Source: Branchipolynoe longqiensis (Eukaryota > Annelida > Polychaeta > Phyllodocida > Polynoidae). From it: a DNA stretch of 64,000 nt. The DNA is taken from assembly GCA_030323885.1 (NCBI GenBank), contig CM059199.1, positions 39,378,590 to 39,442,589 on the forward strand, written 5' to 3'. The position numbers and the translations under genes were made by a program. Shown piece after piece: positions 23,280-34,261 of the stretch. The notes beneath the pieces are model-generated. The model was not told the DNA's origin. It searched no databases and saw nothing but the letters and a program-made list of their open reading frames with translations. How positions within the stretch are numbered: position 1 is the stretch's first letter; each line of letters opens with the position of its first letter.

Positions 23280-23665
23280 CCGGTGTGGCGGTTTCAGCGC
23301 CCGGTCAGTTTCAGCGCCCTGCCGTGGCTTCTGCGTATGCATGGATTTTCGCATGTTGCGGCGAGCACTGCTATTAGTTTTGTTTTGTTTACACTCGGCG
23401 ATTCAACGCCGATCTAGCTGCTATGTTAATATCGCTTGGAATTTAAGGTTAATTTAATTAAATTTCATTATTTGAGTATGTAATTCTGTTAAATATGATC
23501 GCATTCAATAGATTTCGGCCTAATCGGTCCCTAACACTGCCAGGCACCAGCTGAGCTTGTAGCCGGCGAGGCCACAGGTGTTTTGACCATCTCTTAAAAT
23601 CTGTGCATGCGCAGAAGCCACGGCAGGGCGGTGAAACTGATCGGGCACTGAAACCGCCACACCGG
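23280..23665. mobile_element. MITE with CCGGTGTGGCGGTTTCAG termini
   Basis: The left end and the reversed right end are similar for about 75 bp, starting CCGGTGTGGCGGTTTCAG. The interior (23361-23545) is shared with 35831-36020 and contains the CATTCAATAGATTT motif also seen in the 18-20 kb array. Confidence 0.85.
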
Positions 23666-23790
23666 ACGTGGGATATCAGGTCATGGTGCTGCCGGCCTGG
23701 TCTACCAATGTGACAGCATTCTAAAGTCGCCATGACCTTAGGTGTTGCCAGGACGTGAAAGTCCACACAAGCAACCAACCACTCACTTCC
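23666..23790 (+). mobile_element. SINE-A 3' fragment
   Basis: Runs from GTGGGATATCAGGTCATGGT to the tail with about 45 bp missing before the conserved AACATC region. It abuts the MITE at 23665. Confidence 0.8.
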
Positions 23791-24105
23791 AATAAGGACA
23801 TAATCGAGTAATCGTCGTGAGCTGACATCTCCATTGCGGTCAGTATGAAGTGATTAACGTTGAACTGCTGCATGCCACTCACTCCCACGTACGAAGCCAC
23901 ACCTGATAGGAACATATAATTAGGTGTCAATTCAAGCGAGCTCCCAGAACAGACATTCCACGCCCCAGCTACAGACCGGGGATGAGTGCGTGGGTTTGGT
24001 TAGGTTGGGGTGGGGCGGCGTGAGGTGGAGTGGGGAGGGGCGGTGGGACGGTGGGGGGGGGGGGCGTGGGGACGGCAATATCTAAATACGCAGCTGTGCA
24101 TTTAA

Positions 24106-24645
24106 TGGCCCTGTCACAGTACGATGTAACGACGTCAACATAGGGAGAACGTGAAAAACGTTGAACTTCTCGGTGTAGTATGCAAATTTGGGCACAAGTT
24201 GAACGTGGATGCAGCGTAGTGGACGAGAGAGTAAGGGAAGTAAAGCGTCATTACGCTCACGGAACATTATGAACCTTATTCCATCGGCAGAAGAATGTTA
24301 CGTGACGTTACATACGTCATGACATGGTGGTGAAACGTTGAACGTATGTTGAACGTATGTTCTCCTGACATTCTCCTGACGTTCCCATTACGCCGCGTGG
24401 ACATTTCCACCGGGTTTAATGTGGGTCAAACGTAAACCCTTACTTTCGAGTTACGTCAAAAGTTTTGAACATGTCCAAAACCTCGACGTAACTCGATGTA
24501 ACACGATGTAATGTGACGTAGCTCGACGTCAGTCTAACGTCATTCTGACATCATCATAACGTAACCCAACGTACGTCAACGTAATGACGAAAAATGACCA
24601 CGTTTGGCTCACGTTCGCTCGTTATGTCATAGTGTGACAGGGGTA
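24106..24645. mobile_element. MITE-1 copy
   Basis: Ends TGGCCCTGTCACAGTACGAT and, reversed, TACCCCTGTCACACTATGAC. Flanks are TTAA at the left and TTA at the right. The right 200 bp match the copy at 2840-3579; the interior array is missing. Confidence 0.85.
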
Positions 24646-24661
24646 TTACCTAACACTATTG

Positions 24662-24835
24662 CGGAATCCGAATCGGTGTGAGCGGTGTCTCACCGTGAGG
24701 AAGGTTTGGGGTTCGAATCCAGGCTGAGTCAAACCATTGATATATGGTCTGTATTATTTGTAGCTACTACCTAGGCTGGTGTCCTACGTTAATAAGGGTG
24801 CTCAAGGGCTGGTTAACTAAGTTTTGGGCCATATT
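24662..24835 (+). mobile_element. SINE-A 5' fragment
   Basis: tRNA-like head with GGGGTTCGAATCCAGGCTGA and half of the body. Confidence 0.75.
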
Positions 24836-24845
24836 GGCTTGATCG

Positions 24846-25155
24846 TTGGAGTTTTGCATCCTGACGACATCTAAGGTGATATCATGATGGGTACCAACTT
24901 GTGACACTGCAGTTCATGGTACCGTTATAGTTTTGTCCCACTGGGAAATCAATCCACTAGCACCAGGACCTGATATCCCACTCAGTCACATTTATTGTGA
25001 CAGTGATCAGTCCTTGCCATATCCTATTAATGCTTAGTGCCAGGCTAGGAAGCGAGATATATCAATTTTGTAAGTCATTGGTTTGACTCCACCAAGAATT
25101 GAACTCATGAGCTTCCGCACGGGAAGCCTTTGCTTTACTTATTCCGCCACCGATT
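24846..25155 (-). mobile_element. SINE-A copy
   Basis: Minus-strand, diverged; tail at about 24846 and head at 25075-25155. Confidence 0.8.
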
Positions 25156-25187
25156 TCGGTTCTACATTTGTAGTTGTGCTTGTTACT

Positions 25188-25425
25188 GGACGCGGTGGAC
25201 CAATCGGTGAGAGTGCTGATTTCCCGTGCAAAAGGTATGGGGTTCGAATCCTGGCCGAGTCAAATCAATGACTTGCCAAATGTATAGGTGTTGCTGCTAT
25301 ATGGATTTGTGACCCACGTTAATAGGGATGGTCAAGGACTGGTTAACTCAGTACTGGAATATTGTGGCTGAGTGTGATATCTGGTCATGGTTTGAGCGGC
25401 CTGGTCTCATGTAACTGTTAACTGA
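25188..25425 (+). mobile_element. SINE-A copy, 3' truncated
   Basis: Head CGCGGTGGACCAATCGGTGA with GGGGTTCGAATCCTGGCCGA, body to GGCCTGGTCTC, no tail. Confidence 0.8.
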
Positions 25426-25585
25426 ACTGACCATGACTGTAGTGGCAATGACTGTATCTGTCACCTGCATAATCTAACCCAGTCGTTGTCATCTGAAGTG
25501 CTTATAATTATAATAATTTATTGTCACCTGCAATGTTTATTTGCCTGTCACGAATACTGTGTGATAGTGCATCTTCATCCAAGGT

Positions 25586-25905
25586 TTCTTATGAGATATA
25601 CTGGACATGGTGGCCGAATCTATGGAAGATCTTCTGATCAAAAAGAATCTCCGGTGGACTGGACACTTCCTGAGGATGTCATCAGACAGACTACCAAAGC
25701 AGATCCTCTATTCTCAACTGTCTTCTGGTTACAGAAAGAGAGGGCGCCCTAGTCTCCGGTTCAAGGATACCATCAAGAGAAACCTGAAGCTGAGAGACAT
25801 TAAGACTGACTCATGGACATCACTCTCACAGCAGAGAACTAAATGGAGAGCAGCAGTCAAGTGATGAAAGCAGTCTTTGTCGCATCGCGACCGACAGCAT
25901 GATGA
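25586..25905 (+). pseudogene. Non-LTR retrotransposon (LINE) 3' end
   Basis: The frame 25607-25864 encodes a C-terminal LINE-like tail: LRWTGHFLRMSSDRLPKQ, then RGRPSLRFKD, then KTDSWTSLSQ and KWRAAVK before a stop. It is followed by about 45 bp of 3' UTR and an (ATG)n tail (GATGATGATGG at about 25901), as expected for a 5'-truncated LINE insertion. The reverse transcriptase catalytic part is absent. The same 3' end occurs reversed at 42001-42118. The clade is not determined from this fragment. Confidence 0.8.
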
Positions 25906-25907
25906 TG

Positions 25908-26160
25908 ATGGTGGCCGAATCAGTAGAACACAGGCTTTCCACACGATAGGTCTGGAGTTTGATTCCTGGCCGAGTCAAACCAATAGAATTGATACTTGTT
26001 GCTTCCTACCCAATAGTTTGGCATTACTAGGATATGACAATGACTGGGTAGATTTGTATCAGGATAAGGTGACTGAATGGAATATTAGGTAATGGTGCTG
26101 GTGGATTCATCTTCCAATGGGACAGCTCTATAAACAGCTCTATAAACTCATGAATGTGCA
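25908..26160 (+). mobile_element. SINE-A copy, diverged
   Basis: Begins directly after the LINE ATG tail: GGTGGCCGAATCAGTAGAAC, then body; the 3' end is degraded. Confidence 0.8.
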
Positions 26161-26289
26161 GGCCCTAATATATGACATAATATAATTATTGATGATTATT
26201 GGTGACATATCCATTATTCCAGTGTGAAACAGATATGCATTGTTCCTATGCCAACGCTGTCATAGCCATTAACCTGAAAACCACATGCC

Positions 26290-26395
26290 CTACCTCGAGA
26301 ACGGGTGTGGAGGGCGCTCACTTCCAATGTGGAAAGTCTTGGGTTCGATGTCAGGCCGAGTCAAACCCCAAACTGACATAATTGATGCCTATGTT
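26290..26395 (+). mobile_element. SINE-A head fragment
   Basis: CTTGGGTTCGATGTCAGGCC followed by GAGTCAAACC; it stops where an opposite-strand copy begins. Confidence 0.7.
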
Positions 26396-26397
26396 GT

Positions 26398-26730
26398 TGG
26401 TTGGTTGTTGGACTTTTCCTCCTGGCAGTATCTAAGGTCATAACAAGACGGGTACCCACTTGTGACAGTGTACACTCCTGGTGACATTATAGTGCTGCCC
26501 CACTGGGAGACCAGGCTGCCAGCGACATATCTTGATATTCCACGTTATCATGACCCTAAGCCAACCAGCCCTTGCCCTATGCTAATAATGCCAAGCGCCT
26601 GGCTAGGAAGTGACAAGTATACATTTCTAAGTCATTCGTTTGACTGAGCTTGCGTTCAAACTGATAGCTTCAAATCCCACGACCTACCAAAATGGGAGAC
26701 GGACACTTGACTCATCTGGCCATCCCACCT
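26398..26730 (-). mobile_element. SINE-A copy
   Basis: Minus-strand, tail at 26398, head end GGCCATCCCACC near 26718-26729. Confidence 0.85.
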
Positions 26731-27329
26731 TATTCGCTCCCAACTTGTAAAATACTCCACATGGCTTCTCAGCGAAATCATCAAGCAATTTCTATGCTCC
26801 CAGCAATTAGCAAGACCATCGCCTCGCTTGGCCTAATCGAAACCTACAGAGCCACCCAATCAATTGACACAGGAAGAAAAGCTACTTCTGCAATGTTCTT
26901 CAATAAATGAATTAACAAGCCACAGGCACTTGATGAACCTCTCCTGTTATTTCCATCACCTTAATCGAATGCTACATTGTAATCGGTATCTGCCAATTGC
27001 AGTATCGCACTGGCGATGATCAATCAGGATTTAGCGAAAGTAGAAGATATTCACCACCATAACCGCCCTCTCACGGAAGGAGGATTAGCAGCTGACTTCA
27101 TAGGTTGCTCTGGTGGTAAGGGCCTATGAATGATTTCCGCAACTAGCAGAGTCTCCTTCTTCCTATTGGATGAAATTAATATCCAAGATGATGGGATTCA
27201 GACTATTCATGCCGTGGCCATGTTGATACCAGACCGAGGCCACATACGCATCTGCGAGGCGTTGCTGTATGAAAAGTAATGTGAGTACTTTTTCGTTGAC
27301 CAATACCTCTTGACATTTGAGGGTATTCA
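26731..27329. other. Non-coding, no gene recognised
   Basis: Short open frames (for example 26761-26910) have no domain I know and no consistent splice signals. Nothing else seen. Confidence 0.35.
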
Positions 27330-27745
27330 GTTTGTAAACTACCATATTCATCTTTGCATACCTATTTTCTATCTATTGGCTAATTTTCACGAAGATTGGG
27401 TGAACCTTACATGGTGATTTTCCCATTCTTTAACTAAAATGTGACTGTCAACTTCAAGTCTGCATAGTTATGGTGGTATCATGTAATGCAGCACTGTCAG
27501 CATAGTTATCTGTGCAACGGAGTTAAACAACTAGTCTTAGTAATTACAAATTAATAAAAGCTTTAAAAGGGTTAAAATATATTATTAAAATGAATTTAAG
27601 AAAAAAATGACAGCCAAGGTGAGCGACTTTGTTCACATTGCCTACTGAAATGCATCTTATCATCACTCAATCTTCATGAAAATTGACCAATAAATAGAAA
27701 AAAGGTATGCAAAATGAATATGATAGTTTCAAAAGTGAATATCTT
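27330..27745. repeat. Fold-back repeat with 75-bp arms
   Basis: 27337-27410 and 27658-27738 are inverted imperfect copies (TTTGCATACC-TTTTCTAT in one, reverse complement in the other), separated by about 250 bp of AT-rich DNA. Short frames on the minus strand through the arms are not similar to known proteins. Confidence 0.7.
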
Positions 27746-28285
27746 CAAATTGTACTCCTTTAATTTCTGTAGTAGTTCATACACATCGGCACACATCAGT
27801 GTCTTATGGCAATTTCCAATACCTGACGCATACTCAGCCTCGTTCTGATACCGAATTATGGCATGAGTGACTAGTGTGAATTGCAAGTACAAATTATCCA
27901 CTCATTACTTGAAAGTTATTCACCAACACACTAACCAGTATGCCAACCTCATTCATTGTCTACTACTAAGCCCTAAGCACCCGGTGAAGTACATATTAAC
28001 ACTGCCTGGGCATTGAACACACGTGTCTGCTGATGGATACAATATTTTACAACAAAGATATCCAGGACTTTCCATCCATATACGCAGCTATGCAGCTTCC
28101 TACCACCTGATATTACCAAATATTTGTTGTGCATGATATAAAAGTATACGATATAAATATTCTGTGAATGAAGTGGTTATTCTTCATCATGTCCTTCCAC
28201 CAGTTATCTCAAGGGATTTTCGAGCAGAGGTATGATCTTTATTCGTGGGGCGTGGACACTATGATTATTGTTTTTTATGTATATA

Positions 28286-28611
28286 CAGTTTACCCCCATT
28301 AAACCAACCTAGGTTAAATCAAATAATCGGTTAATCCAAACTTTTTTTCGGCGACCTGGCAAAATACTACCATTTATCATATACAAAAGTCTCAGTTGAC
28401 CTTAAAACCACATGAAAGTTTGGTATAACTGTACCCGAAGTGGCCTGGGGCTGACAATTTTCTTTGGATTAACCGATACTTTGGATTAACCGACTTTGGT
28501 TTAACCAACTTTTCTATATGATAAATGGTAGCATTTTGCCGGGCCGCCGACAAAAGTTAGGATTAACGGGTCGTTTGGTTGAACCAAGCTTGGTTTAACA
28601 GGGTTTTGCTG
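28286..28611. mobile_element. pogo/Tigger-like MITE
   Basis: Starts CAGTTTACCCCCATTAAACC and ends GGTTTAACAGGGTTTTGCTG, flanked by TA at 28284-28285 and 28612-28613. CAG...CTG ends, TA duplication and AAACC-type TIRs fit pogo/Tigger non-autonomous elements. Internal inverted words (TGGATTAACCGA) are also present. Confidence 0.85.
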
Positions 28612-29385
28612 TAGTGTGTTGTTCCATCGTGTTTAATTCCGTAGCCTGTTATTCCATTCTCCAACCTACCTGGAAATCCCAAGCTAGGCCTCTGAGAGCA
28701 TTTTATTTGCTATAGCATTCAACCCTATTGATTTCTACCAACAAACTGCATAGTGCATACCGCATACCTAATGCTGATGGCTAGCAGGCCTTTGTCTAGA
28801 TAACAGATTCACCCCGTCCTTGTATAGTACAGGAGTGAACCATAACGTAGACTAAATACTGGCAAAATCTGCTTTAGTATGGAACCGGAACTGGAACCCC
28901 CGGTTCCACAATTAAATGGCTACTTTCACAGAGTTGGTGAACTGAGCGATAATGCAAAAAGACAAGATAGGTCGATAACGCGTCATCGGTTATATTGTTT
29001 AAGTTCCTTAAACTACATGTCCTATATTTCAAATCAGACATAGGAGCTAAATATGAAGATTTATGTGAAGAATAGATTTTGCTTCTTAAAGTAAGAATTT
29101 ACCAGCTCAGTTTATTTCCCCAACATGTCAAACTTTGTCACCATTTTTTCTAATGGGTTGGTTTTCACCCCCTGTACTCGAGGTATGGGGTCGAACTTTT
29201 ATCTGGCGTTCGGGCAGCATGCTCTGTGGACGAGGGCTTATACAATAGAGCATTTTCACCACCATCCCACCCTCAGATGAACATTGATTAACCATCACTG
29301 TGGGCTCCACCAACAAACTCTGCATTCTCCGCGCAGACGGGCAAGCTATACAAGGGTTATCCCGTTTCAATCACTCAAAGCATCT

Positions 29386-29950
29386 TAAAGCTGCATAGTC
29401 CACCGGATACATCAAATTAAAAAAAAATAAAAGCAATTAGCTAGATTTGATTCTACAAAGCAATTACCTAAATTTGATTCTACAAAGCAATCACCTAGAT
29501 TGTATTGTATCTGGAACATGATTTTCATGTGGTTATTATTGCAGCTGATAGTTTCATTTATGTACAGTAACACCTCCCTAACCGATCACCTCCAGAGATC
29601 GACCACTCCCCTATACAGATCGCTTTATTTCGGACCCAACAATACCATTGTAATCATATTATAACTCCATACACCGACCACCTCCGTAAATCGACCACTG
29701 AAAGGCGGTCCCATGGTCGGTCGATTTAGAGAGGTTTTACTGTATCTACAAATTGTACAGAACGGCCGGAAGACCAGTGCTCCGACGCTGACAAAAAGCA
29801 GTATTCACTGAATTAACTACATTTCATTAAAACAATTGTAAACTTAAGATACCGGTGCATTTATTAAACAATTTTCACACGTATTGATGCAATGTAATAG
29901 AACCTGCTCCTGCAGAGAGGCACCTAGGGTGTACGATTTTGTACATGCTT
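29386..29950. mobile_element. Probable MITE-2 left part, interrupted
   Basis: AAAGCTGCATAGTCCACCGG at 29389 resembles a MITE-2 end, and 29860-29950 (GGTGCATTTATTAAACA... CCTAGGGTGTACGATTTTG) resembles its interior at 11580-12040. A pogo-like MITE and then YR-3 interrupt it; the right part resumes at 33081. Confidence 0.6.
29565..29742. mobile_element. pogo/Tigger-like MITE
   Basis: 178 bp, CAGTAACACCTCCCTAACCG to GATTTAGAGAGGTTTTACTG, with TA on both sides (29563-29564, 29743-29744). Internal GATCGACCAC words repeat. Confidence 0.9.
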
Positions 29951-30300
29951 GCCAACATTGACAATGTTGGTTGCAACATGGGTAATCAAACAAGGCGGAG
30001 TCGGATACCTATTCAATGGCCGCTGGCACCACCTGTACTTGAACCGTAACATTAAATATATAGATTGACGTTTACCACACCTGGAGGGTATTTTGTAAAC
30101 TACGCTGAGTAACCACGCAGAGATGGTGGATGTGCATATGTAAATTAGATATGACGTCAGCAGCCAAAATCTATTACAAAGTTACACAAACTTGACATAG
30201 TCATGACGTTTCAGGCCGGCCAAGCTGCTATATAAAGCATGCAAAACCCGGATCTCTGCCACTACAACGTGGTGGCAGACGGCGACGAAACTTTTACTCT
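29951..30300 (+). repeat. YR-3 repeat A1
   Basis: About 350 bp, repeated at 32580-32928 (GCAACATGGGTAATC to CGACG). Carries a TATA box in the last third. The exact left border is uncertain because the flanking MITE and the A2 copy both contain similar words. Confidence 0.8.
30227..30236 (+). promoter_or_regulatory. TATA box in YR-3 A1
   Basis: GCTATATAAAGC, conserved in A2 at about 32856-32865. It probably set transcription start in repeat A. Confidence 0.6.
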
Positions 30301-30304
30301 GGAA

Positions 30305-31310
30305 CAAAATCTGGCACTCCAGGTACCAACGGACGAACGAACCCAGCACTCCTGGTACCAACGGACAAACCAACTCTTCGCCACCAGGGCGAACCATCTG
30401 GATGAACAAACCCAGCACTCCAGGTACCAACAGACACACCAACCTTTGCCACAGGGACGAACCATTTGGACGAACAAACCCACCAGTCCAGGTACGATCT
30501 GAGCTCCCGGTACGATCTGATGAAGCAACATGTCACCACAGGGATGAACAATCTGGACGAACAAACCCGGCACTCCCGGCACAAACTGATAAATGAACCC
30601 TGCACCACAGGGATGAACATTCCGGACAAACAAACCCGGCACTCCCGGTACGAGTTGACAAACAAACCCCACACCACAGGGACAAACAAATCTGGACGAA
30701 CCAATTTGCACAATCGGGACAAATTAAACGAAAAAAGACTGGACCACAGGGACGAGCACCGTGTGTCATGACTGACAACGAGCGGACGAACCAGCATGCA
30801 ATGCCGGGACAAACTATTTGGATGATCCCTCCACAACCAGGATGAATTGACAAACTGACCCTGCACCACAGGGACGAACAAGCTGAACGAACCAATTCTG
30901 CCTAATCGGGACGAAGCAATTCTGCATAACCGGGATAAACTAACAAACCGAGTCTGCACCACCGAGACGAACATACATGTGTTACGACTGACAACGTTCA
31001 TCACAACTGAAGGTCATACTGTACACTGTCTGGGCGAACCAACGTTCATCATGACTGATGACGCCGGCAACAAGGAAGAAGCAGAGTAGGAGGCCCCACA
31101 GATCGCCTGAATCACCACCCATAACCAAAGAAATCTGACAAACAAACCTTGCAAGGATGAACAATCCGGACGAACAAAACCAGCACTCCCGGTACAATTC
31201 TGGATGAACCAATAATTGGGACAACCTACGTGTGTCACAACTGACAACGTTCATCACAGCTGATGGTCATAGTCTACACCGTCTAGGCGAACCAACGTTC
31301 ATCACGACTG
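30305..31310 (+). repeat. Degenerate 45-60 bp tandem array inside YR-3
   Basis: Repeated words GGACGAACAAACC, CCGGCACTCCCGGTAC and CACCACAGGGACGAAC. Near the right end ACGTTCATCAC-ACTGA recurs at about 30986, 31041, 31246 and 31298. Long open frames on both strands arise from the repeat and are not genes. Confidence 0.75.
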
Positions 31311-31329
31311 ATGATGTTAAGATGCCAGC

Positions 31330-31861
31330 AACAAGGACTATGCAGCCATCTCCAACGGGATGGTCCTCCTACCTGAAAATGATCGGATTCCATGGATCTT
31401 GGGAGTCTGACTCGTCCCTGTGGGTGGGTGGTGTGCATTCCGAGACACACTACTACTGTGCCACCTTCTCAGAAAGACTAACATCTAAGAAACTGAACAT
31501 AGCGCAGCTTGAGGCCATAAACCTTATCGCAGCACCCAAGTTACTCACACCATGTGACACTCACCTCTACATGATCTACTTGAACACCGACAACAAAATT
31601 TCACAACAGGTCCTCACGTCGGGTCCGGGGAGAGACCCAATAGTCTGCGCATGTGCCAGCGAAATCTGGCTATTTGCCGCCCAGAAAAGTACTGACATTA
31701 TAATTAAGCAAAAACATGACAAGGACATTCCACTTGCGGATGCTCTGAGCCGGATTCCATTTGACCCGGCTGCAGAGGGCCTGGCCTATGCAAACATCGA
31801 AGAACGAGGATTATACCCTGTTCACATCAACCATGACAATGTCCTAACGACCACAGTCTAA
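31330..31861 (+). pseudogene. YR-3 RNase H domain remnant
   Basis: The frame aligns by eye with the RNase H of YR-2: ESDSSLWVGGVHS against ECDSSLKAGGAHS, LEAINLI, then NTDNKISQQVL with the catalytic-type Asp, CACASEIWLFAA, and ADALSRIPFDPAAEG. Reverse transcriptase upstream is missing. The frame ends with a stop at 31859-31861 and is followed by a pyrimidine-rich stretch and AG before the recombinase part. It is part of the polyprotein that would have removed RNA from RNA/DNA hybrids during reverse transcription; it cannot act alone here. Confidence 0.85.
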
Positions 31862-31895
31862 CCTGGATAAACCTTTAATTGCCTTTCTCTCCAGT

Positions 31896-32380
31896 TGACT
31901 CTGCCCCCCACCACAGAAGACTTGTGGCAATGATGGAGGCGGGACTTGACGACAGCGCCTGGAAGAACAAGAACTGCCAGGCCATCAAGTACATAAACTA
32001 CATTAACAGGCATGAAGCAGACCCGCTACGACCATCGCAATATGACGCCATGTCGTATCTCCTCCATCTAAGTGATGACCTGGCGTCTCCCGGTGCAGTC
32101 CTAAACTATTGCAGTGGCGCCTGCACGACAACTCCCCTCTGACAATGACGGGACTCACCAACACCATTAGGCGTGTCCTGTCTGCAATGGCACACCCTGC
32201 GCCTCGTGCATTCACGCTGTAAAGCCTGCACAGTGGTGGTGCTCAGGCGTGCGCCAGGATAGGAGTTCCGCTGGAGGACATCAAAGAATTTGTTGCTTGG
32301 ACATCTGGCGTGGTTCATGCCTATGTCCCTAAACAGACTATCCGCTCACCCCCTAAGATGCTTACCTCTCTTTTTGGTTA
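31896..32380 (+). pseudogene. YR-3 tyrosine recombinase remnant
   Basis: N-terminal part DSAPHHRRL, DDSAWKNKNCQAIKYI and SYLLHLSDDLASPGAVLNY matches the YR-2 recombinase. A stop at 32140-32142 is followed in another frame by the C-terminal part (VLSAMAHPAPRAFTL, then VHAYVP). Roughly 100 residues with the first catalytic Arg are missing, and the HxxR box is destroyed: the His position is a stop (32219-32221) and the Arg has become His. The nucleophile-type Tyr in HAYVP remains. The frame closes with GGT TAA inside B1. Confidence 0.85.
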
Positions 32381-32460
32381 AAGCATCTTGGGGCCTTCTC
32401 TCATTATACTCAAGCATGTATGATTGCCATTTTTGTTCATTAAAAAGTCCAAATATATAC
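32376..32460 (+). repeat. YR-3 repeat B1
   Basis: Starts at the recombinase stop codon (GGTTAAAGCATCTTGGGGCC) and is repeated at 32968. Similarity is lost after CCAAATATATACC. Confidence 0.85.
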
Positions 32461-32579
32461 CTTTTGTGGTGTATAACGTATTATGCAAGTATAAACATAT
32501 GAAGGGAATTGTTATTCTCCGTAAGACTCCTCACTTGACTTGTGGCACCCCCTGCGCTCACCCCCACCCTCCACCTGGT

Positions 32580-32928
32580 GCCAACATTGTCAGTTGATTG
32601 CAACATGGGTAATCGAACAAGGCAAAGTTGGATACCTATTCAACAGCTGCTTGCACCACCTGTACTTGAATGTTAACATTAAATATATAGATTGATGTCT
32701 ACCACGCCTAGCGGGTATTTTGTCAACTATGGAGGGTAACCACGCAGAGCTGGCGGATGTGCATATGTAAATTAGATACAACGTCAGCAGCCAACGTCTA
32801 TTACAAATTTACAAAAACTTGATGTAGTCGTGACATTTCGGGCCGCCCAAGCTGCTATATAAAGCACGCACAACCCAGACCTCTGCCACTATGACTTGGT
32901 GGCGGACAGCGACGGACCTTTTCCTCTG
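32580..32928 (+). repeat. YR-3 repeat A2
   Basis: Second copy of A1, roughly 85-90% identical by eye, again with the TATA box. Confidence 0.85.
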
Positions 32929-32967
32929 CCATCCAGCCCACCCCACAATAAGAGACTAGAACTATAG

Positions 32968-33080
32968 GGTTAAAGCATCTTGGGGCCTTCTCTCATTATA
33001 CTCAAGCATGTACAATTGCGATTTTTGTTCATTAAAAAGTCCAAATATATACCATTTATCCGTGTTCGCATTGTTCAATT
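32968..33080 (+). repeat. YR-3 repeat B2
   Basis: Second copy of B1, longer at the right, ending GTTCAATT. The spacer between A2 and B2 (32929-32967) starts CCATCCAGCCCACCCC, the C-rich type also seen in YR-1 and YR-2. Confidence 0.85.
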
Positions 33081-33305
33081 ATTTGTGCATCTGTCCACTT
33101 CAAATATCTCAAACGCTAGCCATTTAACATAACAGTCACTTTTGTTTGTGTATTTGTTGTGTTACGTCCTATGAAGATCTAAGGTCATATCATGAGATAC
33201 TAACACTTACTTCCAACTGAAGTAAGGTACGTTATAACAATCAACTTCATATATTTATCTAAGAAATTCACCGGAACTCAAAGCCATCGGTCTGTGGAAC
33301 TTGAA
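33081..33305. mobile_element. MITE-2 right part with SINE tail insert
   Basis: CACTTCAAATATCTCAAACG onward matches MITE-2 (12050-12195); a 55-bp SINE-A tail piece lies at about 33147-33200. The right end AAGCCATCGGTCTGTGGAAC is a diverged MITE-2 terminus. Confidence 0.7.
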
Positions 33306-33566
33306 CATGCCATTGAAACAGTAGCGTGGTTATTGAAGGTGGGAGGGAGGTGACATTCTACATTGTTTGAGAAGAAAATAAGCTCATTAGCCAGCCACGG
33401 GTCCGACAGGATTTCCCGCGTCGATACGAGTGGTTAGCCAGACTGGCGCTAAGGCCCTAACCATGTTTTGTAAATGGACAAAGCGCTGGTCGCCTGGCAT
33501 TCTGGTGGATGGTGGTAATTGGTGGAGGTCACGTGACTCAGAACTAACCCCCCTACCCGGTTCAGA
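33306..33566. other. Non-coding, no gene seen
   Basis: Unique sequence between MITE-2 and the 22-bp array. Confidence 0.35.
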
Positions 33567-33850
33567 GACTTGCTAGCTAGCAAACAGGGACTTGCTATCT
33601 AGCAAAGAGGGACGTGCTAGCTAGCAAACAGGGACTTGCTATCTCGCAAACAGGGACTTGCTAGCTAGCAAACAGGGACTTGCTATCTAGCAAACAGGGA
33701 CTTGCTATCTAGCAAACAGGGGATTGCTAGCTAGCAAACATGGATTTGTTATCTAGCAAACAGGGACTTGCTAGCTAGCAAACATGGACTTGCTATCTAG
33801 CAAACAGGGACTTGCTAGCTAGCAAACAGGAACTTGCTAGCTAGCAAACA
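33567..33850. repeat. 22-bp minisatellite of palindromic units
   Basis: About thirteen units of ACTTGCTAGCTAGCAAACAGGG. TTGCTAGCTAGCAA is a perfect 14-bp palindrome; about half the units carry TTGCTATCTAGCAA instead, which breaks it. Confidence 0.95.
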
Positions 33851-34015
33851 GACGGGGTGGCCGAATGCATGAGTTGACCCCCCGCCTCCCATTTTGATAG
33901 GTTGTGGGATTCGAAAATTCAGGATGGAACGCTAGTCTAGTCAAGTGAATGATTTAAAAATGGACACTTGTCGCTATCTAGCCTCGCGTTTGGCATACCT
34001 AGGAATGAGGAAGAG
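33850..34015 (+). mobile_element. SINE-A 5' fragment
   Basis: GGGGTGGCCGAATGCATGAG to GGCATACCTAGGA; the 3' half is missing. Confidence 0.75.
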
Positions 34016-34261
34016 TAATTGACTGTGATTGAAATTTCCCTTGCATGCTCAACAAATCTACCCCAAATAAAATCACAAATAAAATACAAATACATAGTTA
34101 CTCATTCTCCCATTTGCCAGACATGAGGAGAACCCTACCATTCCAAACAACAGCAATTTCCCTCAAAGACTATTCAAAACAAACATAACAGGTTGCTAGT
34201 TTCAAGTATTTATTCTTAGATTGATTCAGCAATTATTTTTAATTGTTTGAAACAATGGAAA

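Larger units (their letters stand above)
29951..33080 (+). mobile_element. YR-3: decayed Ngaro-type retrotransposon
   Basis: Split direct repeats in the order A1 (29951-30300), degenerate internal region, B1 (32376-32460), A2 (32580-32928), B2 (32968-33080) define a Ngaro-like tyrosine-recombinase retrotransposon. Coding remains are RNase H (31330-31861) and a broken recombinase (31896-32380). Gag and reverse transcriptase are gone; a minisatellite occupies their place. A1 and A2 differ at many positions, so the element is old. Its right end, GTTCAATT, abuts MITE-2 sequence. Confidence 0.85.

Noticed and set aside
25607..25864. Small host gene of 85 residues
   Set aside because: Matches the C-terminal tail pattern of LINE proteins and ends in an ATG repeat tail, with a second copy at 42 kb.
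30182..31004. 236-residue and other minus-strand ORFs with CVCPL/FVRP-like repeats
   Set aside because: They lie antisense in the YR-3 tandem array and have no recognisable domain; the coding strand of the element is plus.
33567..33850. CRISPR-like array
   Set aside because: Units are contiguous 22-mers without unique spacers, and the context is eukaryotic.
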